Shown: piece by piece, positions 25,353-29,325 of the stretch | How positions within the stretch are numbered: the first letter of the stretch is position 1 | Layout of the letters: every line of letters begins with the position of its first letter | NCBI GenBank assembly: GCA_027351145.1 | Contig: DAIEIZ010000082.1 | Location: forward strand, 1-29,325 | DNA: 29,325 nucleotides | Direction of reading: 5' to 3' | Source: Candidatus Moraniibacteriota bacterium | Lineage (GTDB): Bacteria > Patescibacteriota > Minisyncoccia > Moranbacterales > UBA2206 | Program-made: the position numbers and the translations under genes | Notes under the pieces: generated by a model | What the model saw: the letters and a program-made list of their open reading frames with translations, nothing else | Told to the model about the DNA's origin: nothing | Database searches by the model: none

Positions 25353-26804
25353 ATGCTAAACAAAACCTTGAGATCAAATAAAAATCTTCGCTTCTATGCC
25401 TATGTACTGCTATTTTCTGCCATATTCTTTCTTACAGGCATCCTTTTTGGTCAAATAGCAAGAAATATTCAGCTAATAATGGGCATTTTTATTTTTATGT
25501 TTCTCGCCGCATTGGCCTTTTTTGACATAAAAAAAGTACTCTGGATTATCATCTTTTTTCTCCCAATAATCATAGGTCTGGGTAATTTTCAAATCAATAT
25601 CGGTATTCTTTTTCAAAATATTGTGAAAACTGGCAACATATTTGTCAATCCTTTTTCACTTTCCTGTCTTTTCCTGATTTTCCTAGCCTTCATCGAACTA
25701 CTCAGGATGGGCAAAAAAATGACAAAAATCCCGCTCTTTTTTATTCTTCTTTTGTCCACATTACTGAGCTTTGCTATTCTGCTTCCAACTAAATATTTTT
25801 CCGGCGGCCTTGTTTTTGAAGTCTATTTATTGGCTGGTTTTTCCGCCTATTTCTTGAGCTATCTATTTCTCAGTTCTAAAGAAAACTACCTCAAAACAAT
25901 TTTTGTGATTATTTCCTCTTCCCTAGTTCCAGCCGGAGTCGGAATTTTCCAGCTTCTGACTGGCAATTATTTTTTTGAAAACGATTCGGACCTTGGCAGA
26001 ATTGCAGCTACCTTTCCCCATCCCAATACATTCGGATCTTTTCTTTTTGTTGTTCTAACCCTATTCCTGATTACTTTTTTCGCAGTAAAATCAGAAAGCG
26101 GAAAAAATAATCTTTTCAAACTCATAATCTATGCTTTCGCCGGTACTTTGGGCATAATCTTCATTCTTACCTATTCCCGCACAGCTTGGGCAGGCTTTGC
26201 AGTCGCCCTGCTCGCGATTTTTCTGTTAAAATCACGCATCAGACTTCTCATGATTTATTGCGGACTGCTTCTAATTTCTGCTGTTATGCTTTTTGAAAAA
26301 ACTCGCACAAGAATTTTGGGAATTTTTGAGCATCACATGTATGATTCAATGTATGGACGCTATGAAATTTGGGATATGGCGCTTTTCCAGTCTTGGAAAA
26401 AACCCCTCGTTGGTTATGGCATTGGATCATTCAGTGAAATAATCAAAGACACCCAGGGCAAGGCTACAGGCAATGTCTATCCGCACAATGACCTTATACG
26501 CTTCTTTTTGGAAGGCGGAATCTTAGGAATCGCCCTCTATCTTCTCTACATGATCGGGGCGCTCTACTATTCAACCAAAAGCTTCTTGCATTATCCCAAG
26601 GTAAGTGAGAAAATTAGTTTCTGGGGAAAGAAGTTCAATGTCGAATTAAAAACCTTGGGTGTTATTCCGCTAATTCTTTTTAGTTCGATGGTAATTATTT
26701 CCTTCGTTGAGGCACCGTCAATGGATTTCACCTATCAAATTCTTAGCTGGATTCTCTTGGGCAGTTGGCTGGGAACAAATGAAAGATATTGGAAGAAAAA
26801 ATAA
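25353..26804 (+). CDS. O-antigen ligase/polymerase-like (Wzy/WaaL superfamily) membrane protein
   Basis: 483 residues with about eleven TM segments. The large loop in the C-terminal half carries TYSRTAWAGFAVALL, YGRYEIWDMALFQSWKKPLVGYGIGSF and YPHNDLIRFFLEGGILGIALYLLYM, which are the PF04932 signature (Arg near YSR, HND/HN loop). Such proteins either polymerise repeat units outside the membrane or ligate the chain to an acceptor. Which one applies cannot be told here. The gap after the last glycosyltransferase is 46 bases and may hold a weak promoter. It closes the operon. Confidence 0.88.
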   Translation: MLNKTLRSNKNLRFYAYVLLFSAIFFLTGILFGQIARNIQLIMGIFIFMFLAALAFFDIKKVLWIIIFFLPIIIGLGNFQINIGILFQNIVKTGNIFVNPFSLSCLFLIFLAFIELLRMGKKMTKIPLFFILLLSTLLSFAILLPTKYFSGGLVFEVYLLAGFSAYFLSYLFLSSKENYLKTIFVIISSSLVPAGVGIFQLLTGNYFFENDSDLGRIAATFPHPNTFGSFLFVVLTLFLITFFAVKSESGKNNLFKLIIYAFAGTLGIIFILTYSRTAWAGFAVALLAIFLLKSRIRLLMIYCGLLLISAVMLFEKTRTRILGIFEHHMYDSMYGRYEIWDMALFQSWKKPLVGYGIGSFSEIIKDTQGKATGNVYPHNDLIRFFLEGGILGIALYLLYMIGALYYSTKSFLHYPKVSEKISFWGKKFNVELKTLGVIPLILFSSMVIISFVEAPSMDFTYQILSWILLGSWLGTNERYWKKK

Positions 26805-26813
26805 TTAAAAAAT

Positions 26814-26837
26814 CCCGCAGGAGCGGGTTTGCAACCC
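26814..26837. repeat. REP-like element R0
   Basis: The stem CCCGC-AGGA-GCGGG (26814-26827) and an alternative GGGTT-TGC-AACCC (26825-26837) overlap. It shares the start GCAGGAGC with the copies downstream. As it follows the operon stop and is followed by TTT, it may also act as terminator of the polysaccharide operon. Confidence 0.5.
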
Positions 26838-26945
26838 ATTTCGCATAATTTATTAACTTATAATATTTGCAAACTTAAAGATTCGAGTTACAAACTCACA
26901 CCTGCCAAAGAAGAGTAATAAATAAAAAAAATTAAATCAAATAAT

Positions 26946-27878
26946 ATGAACCAAGACCTAAAAATAAGTTCTCCAGAAAAAAAAGACTACGACCGAATCG
27001 CTATGTGGCTTTTGAATTTGGAGTGTAACTTCAAATGTCCCTATTGTTTTTTTGACGATTCCCAGCGCAGCCTCAAAACTCGTCTGGCCGATTGGCTCCG
27101 CGGAAAAGTACCTGCCATCAATCCCTATAAGACCCGCTTCATCACGCCGGAAGAGATCGGCCGTTTCTTCGATGATACTGGCGAACGCTGGTGGCTGGTC
27201 ATTTCCGGCGGCGAGCCGTTCGTCTATCCCCGCTTCATCGAGATCGTCAAGCGCCTCTCCCAGAAGCACCTGGTCACTATCGGGACCAATTTGGGCCTGC
27301 CGATCGATAAGTTCCTCGCCGAAGTCAGCCCGGAAAATATCTGGTCGCTCTATGTCTCGATGCACCTGGCTGAACGGGAACGCCAGGGCCTTTCCGTCGA
27401 CGATCTGCTCGACAAGGTCAAGCGCCTGCGCGACAAGGGCTTCCGCGTCGAGATCAACTATGTGATGTATCCGCCGGTCATCGCCCGCTTTCCGGAAATC
27501 TATGAACGCTTCAAGCAGGAAGGATTTCTTCTGGAAGCGCGGGCCTTCCGCGGAGTCTATGAAGGCAAGACCTATCCCAAGGCCTATACTGAAGAAGAGC
27601 GGCAGATCTTCTATGACAAGATCCCTTCCGAGATCGACCGCGCTGCCAGTTTCGAAAGCCTCTCGTTCACCGGCGTGCCATGCAGTGCCGGGAAGAACCT
27701 CATCCGCATCCGTCCCGACGGATCGATCACCCGCTGCCCGCACGACAACGAGAATCTGGGCAATATGTTCGAAGGCCGGATGCAGCTCCACGACAAAGTG
27801 AAACCTTGCGCCGTGCCGCATTGCAAATGCACCCTGGCCATCAAGGAGGGTTGCGTGGATTTCAATAAGCGGAAATAA
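26946..27878 (+). CDS. Radical SAM protein with SPASM-like C-terminal cysteines
   Basis: 310 residues. The 4Fe-4S radical SAM motif CxxxCxxC is CNFKCPYC (Cys27, 31, 34). The GGE motif is ISGGEPFV (86-93), and MHLAERERQ and VEINYVMYPP lie along the barrel. The C-terminal part has Cys246, Cys264, Cys288, Cys293, Cys295 and Cys303, suggesting an auxiliary cluster (SPASM/twitch). Such enzymes start radical chemistry on peptides or sugars; no precursor peptide was found near it. Its GC content rises sharply after the first ~110 bases (35 of 60 in a counted stretch at 27241-27300, against 20 of 60 at 26941-27000). This suggests transfer. It begins after REP copy R0 and ends 8 bases before R1. Confidence 0.88.
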   Translation: MNQDLKISSPEKKDYDRIAMWLLNLECNFKCPYCFFDDSQRSLKTRLADWLRGKVPAINPYKTRFITPEEIGRFFDDTGERWWLVISGGEPFVYPRFIEIVKRLSQKHLVTIGTNLGLPIDKFLAEVSPENIWSLYVSMHLAERERQGLSVDDLLDKVKRLRDKGFRVEINYVMYPPVIARFPEIYERFKQEGFLLEARAFRGVYEGKTYPKAYTEEERQIFYDKIPSEIDRAASFESLSFTGVPCSAGKNLIRIRPDGSITRCPHDNENLGNMFEGRMQLHDKVKPCAVPHCKCTLAIKEGCVDFNKRK

Positions 27879-27885
27879 CTCGTAT

Positions 27886-27903
27886 GCAGGAGCAGGGTTG
27901 TAT
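27886..27903 (+). repeat. REP-like element R1, half copy
   Basis: GCAGGAGCAGGGTTGTAT matches the left half of R3 but lacks the right arm. It lies 8 bases after the radical SAM stop. Confidence 0.6.
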
Positions 27904-27908
27904 TGATC

Positions 27909-27933
27909 GCAGGAGCATAATTGCACTATGCTC
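27909..27933 (+). repeat. REP-like element R2 (B type)
   Basis: The GCAG foot is followed by GAGCATA (27913-27919), loop ATTGCAC and TATGCTC (27927-27933), a 7-bp stem. Confidence 0.7.
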
Positions 27934-27954
27934 TTCTCGATTTACAATCCCGCC

Positions 27955-27980
27955 GCAGGAGCAGGGTTGTACCCTGCTCC
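27955..27980 (+). repeat. REP-like element R3 (A type)
   Basis: The GCA foot precedes GGAGCAGGG (27958-27966), loop TTGTA and CCCTGCTCC (27972-27980), a perfect 9-bp stem. It lies 30 bases before the transposase start. Confidence 0.75.
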
Positions 27981-28010
27981 TTATAGTTTACAATTTAAAC
28001 AAAAAAGCCA

Positions 28011-28517
28011 ATGCCTTCTGTCAGAGTATCAAAAAAATTTAACAATTCTGTCTATTTTTTAACTTTCAGCACCAAGAATCTGTATTATATTTTCGACCGC
28101 CAATACCGCTGGAACATTCTGGCCGATTCCCTGAAATATTGCCAAGCCAACAAGGGTCTCAAACTTTTCCATTTTGTTTTTATGTTAAACCATATCCATT
28201 TGATTGTTTTCTCCGAGGATATTTCTGGATTTATTCGTGATTTCAAATGTTTTACGGCTAAAAAAATACTGGAAAATATTAAAATGACCGAGCCAGCTGT
28301 TTTAAAAATATTCCTAAATAACGATGGCGAATATGAATTCTGGTCAAAAACCAATATGCCAAAACTAATTGAAACACAAGATTTTTTTGAACAAAAAATG
28401 CAATATATCCAAAATAATCCGGTTAAGAAAAACTACGTGATACGACCGGAAGATTGGTATTGGTCATCAGCTAACCCATCTTGTGAGATAAAAATTGATG
28501 ATGCTTTTAGCCTGTAA
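28011..28517 (+). CDS. REP-associated tyrosine transposase (RAYT), Y1/IS200-like
   Basis: 168 residues, complete. HUH single-strand transposase fold: the metal-binding His pair is HIH (61-63, in HFVFMLNHIHLIVF), and the presumed catalytic tyrosine is Tyr132 in MQYIQNNPVKKNYV, the YIxxNPxK pattern typical of RAYTs (TnpA-REP). DWYWSSA near the C-terminus is also typical. These enzymes nick and join REP hairpin DNA as ssDNA and are usually single-copy, domesticated-looking genes flanked by REPs. Here, REP-like copies lie 30 bases upstream and 9 bases downstream. No Shine-Dalgarno site is seen. All key residues are intact, so it looks active. Confidence 0.9.
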   Translation: MPSVRVSKKFNNSVYFLTFSTKNLYYIFDRQYRWNILADSLKYCQANKGLKLFHFVFMLNHIHLIVFSEDISGFIRDFKCFTAKKILENIKMTEPAVLKIFLNNDGEYEFWSKTNMPKLIETQDFFEQKMQYIQNNPVKKNYVIRPEDWYWSSANPSCEIKIDDAFSL

Positions 28518-28546
28518 ACTTTGAGGAGCATAGTGCAACTATGCTC
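28511..28546 (+). repeat. REP-like element R4 (B type) with flank
   Basis: GAGCATAG (28526-28533) and CTATGCTC (28539-28546) form an 8-bp stem around a 5-base loop. The left flank CTGTAAACTT includes the transposase stop codon and recurs as CCGTAAACTT before R7. Confidence 0.7.
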
Positions 28547-28560
28547 TTACAAAGAGGATT

Positions 28561-28577
28561 GCAGGAGCAGGGCTGTG
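28561..28577 (+). repeat. REP-like element R5, half copy
   Basis: GCAGGAGCAGGGCTGTG matches the left half of R3, without the right arm. Confidence 0.6.
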
Positions 28578-28584
28578 TTTAATT

Positions 28585-28611
28585 GCAGGAGCAGGGTTAT
28601 ACCCTGCTTCC
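28585..28611 (+). repeat. REP-like element R6 (A type)
   Basis: GAGCAGGG and CCCTGCTTC form the stem around TTATA. One substitution from R3 in the right arm gives a G-T wobble. Confidence 0.7.
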
Positions 28612-28621
28612 TTATCCTTAA

Positions 28622-28662
28622 CCCGTAAACTTCAAGGAGCATAGTACAACTATGCTCCTGCA
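28622..28662 (-). repeat. REP-like element R7 (B type, inverted)
   Basis: GGAGCATAGT (28636-28645) and ACTATGCTCC (28649-28658) form a perfect 10-bp stem. The foot TGC on the right is the complement of the GCA foot of other copies, so this copy is inverted. Its left flank repeats that of R4. Confidence 0.7.
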
Positions 28663-28674
28663 CAAAAAAAGAAT

Positions 28675-28743
28675 AAAAAACAGCCCTGATTCCTCGGTGG
28701 TCGGCGTATCTTGTGATACGCTTTCCACACTTTGGAATCAGGG
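28675..28743 (-). terminator. Long stepped-hairpin terminator of the lipoprotein gene
   Basis: On the minus strand CCCTGATTCC and GGAATCAGGG (28734-28743 with 28684-28693) enclose a GTGG/CCAC step and an inner GCGTATC-ACAA-GATACGC stem (28704-28721). Two T-tracts follow (complement of 28675-28680 and 28664-28670). It lies 12 bases after the gene stop. Confidence 0.75.
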
Positions 28744-28755
28744 TGTTGTTGATGG

Positions 28756-29208
28756 TTAACGAAAGCCCCCAGAGTCAAAGGGGAGCCATTTCTGCCCTTT
28801 GCCGACAGAGGATGGGCAGAGGTTTTCCATTGCCGTCATCTGCCGTAGTTCCATCGGGCTTGGATTGGGATTGCGGCAATAATCCTCAAGCCGCTCCCGT
28901 GAATGGAACAGCAAGGAGAATTTTCCGCCTTGTCCGTCCCATCGCCCATCTTCATGGAACCACAGTTGGGCCCCATTTCTGATCAGATTGGGCCGGATTT
29001 CCATTGAATCGACTCCGGACCACAATTGATTACCTCCCGGTCTTGTATTGTTGTAAGTCTGACAGGGTAAAACTGTTGCCGGCGTCGAAGCATATACTAC
29101 TTGGTTCGAAACCGGTCCAGATGCCGTTGTTTGCGCAGGAGCGCAAGCGCAGCCCGTCAGAGCCAGCGCGACCAATACGACAAAAAACCTATTGCAAGCT
29201 TCCTTCAT
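28756..29208 (-). CDS. Lipoprotein of unknown function
   Basis: 150 residues. The start at 29208 is fixed by a Shine-Dalgarno AAGGAG 7 bases upstream. The signal MKEACNRFFVVLVALALTGC has a lipobox LTGC, so Cys20 should be lipidated and the protein anchored in the membrane, facing out. The mature part contains further Cys and a segment NGAQLWFHEDGRWDGQGGKFSLLF in the middle. No family recognised. GC is about half in a counted stretch, above the AT-rich background. The ribosome binding site and spacing are the same as those of the exported protein at 20320-20934, unlike other genes here. Confidence 0.75.
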   Translation of the reverse strand: MKEACNRFFVVLVALALTGCACAPAQTTASGPVSNQVVYASTPATVLPCQTYNNTRPGGNQLWSGVDSMEIRPNLIRNGAQLWFHEDGRWDGQGGKFSLLFHSRERLEDYCRNPNPSPMELRQMTAMENLCPSSVGKGQKWLPFDSGGFR

Positions 29209-29215
29209 AACGATT

Positions 29216-29221
29216 CTCCTT
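29216..29221 (-). promoter_or_regulatory. Strong Shine-Dalgarno site deciding the start at 29208
   Basis: The complement reads AAGGAG, 7 bases before the ATG. The upstream leader (29222-29325) is GC-rich and has a palindrome CAGAAAATTCTG at 29277-29288, but I see no clear promoter. Confidence 0.75.
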
Positions 29222-29325
29222 TCTTTAATTTTGTTGTTCCGAGACGCACCATGAGAGCTGCGCCCCGGATAGTTTTCAGAAAATTCTGGTTGACACATGG
29301 CCCGGGGCCGGTTGGCGCGGGGAAT

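Noticed and set aside
26958..27926. Long minus-strand open frame of 322 codons opposite the radical SAM gene
   Set aside because: The plus strand has CxxxCxxC, GGE and SPASM-like cysteines; the minus frame is a by-product of high GC and has no family-like motif.
28011..28517. Transposase inactivated by loss of the catalytic tyrosine
   Set aside because: The FWSKTNMPKLI segment lacks a Tyr seen in some relatives, but Tyr132 in the YIxxNP helix is the equivalent of the IS200/IS605 nucleophile, so the site looks intact.
27886..28662. Possible CRISPR array
   Set aside because: Repeats are palindromic, differ in type and orientation, and have unequal spacing with a transposase gene between them; they fit REP elements.

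Overview
The window looks like part of a Patescibacteria (CPR) chromosome, probably Parcubacteria-like. This is inferred from gene content and style, not from a marker tree. The features that suggest it are AT-rich genes with almost no Shine-Dalgarno sites, some apparently leaderless promoters, a short KhpA-like KH protein next to trmD, DUF4012-like and PEGA-like envelope proteins, and a very large Cys-rich secreted protein. A classical ftsW-murG-murC-murB order for wall synthesis is also present. No rRNA, tRNA or CRISPR array was found.

Layout. (1) 1-1846: the cut-off start of a possible UDP-sugar pyrophosphorylase-like gene (minus), diverging from a nucleotide-sugar 6-dehydrogenase (plus). 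(2) 2156-6780, minus: a 1354-residue Cys-rich surface protein followed by a small membrane-anchored protein. (3) 7027-16228, minus: in transcription order a KH protein (khpA-like), trmD, ftsW, murG, murC, a P2-type cation ATPase, murB and a short ribosome hibernation factor. The ATPase interrupts the murC-murB pair. (4) 16431-20179: three cell-surface proteins (a TM-anchored protein, a PEGA/propeller-like protein and a DUF4012-like protein), two of them fired from divergent, apparently leaderless promoters. (5) 20320-20934: an exported protein of unknown function with a strong ribosome binding site. (6) 21133-26804, plus: a tight polysaccharide operon comprising an initiating sugar-phosphate transferase, three GT-B-like glycosyltransferases and an O-antigen ligase/polymerase-like membrane protein. 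(7) 26814-28662: a GC-rich radical SAM/SPASM-like gene and a REP-associated tyrosine transposase (RAYT), set among eight copies of a short palindromic REP-like repeat. (8) 28675-29208, minus: a lipoprotein with a strong ribosome binding site and an elaborate terminator.

How the parts fit. Most of the window builds the cell envelope: UDP-sugar oxidation, peptidoglycan precursor synthesis and the septal SEDS polymerase, surface polysaccharide assembly, and secreted or anchored surface proteins. The parts that stand out are the REP/RAYT island with its GC-rich radical SAM neighbour, the structured leader behind a consensus promoter upstream of khpA, the ATPase insertion in the wall cluster, and the internal signal-peptide-like segment in the giant Cys-rich protein.
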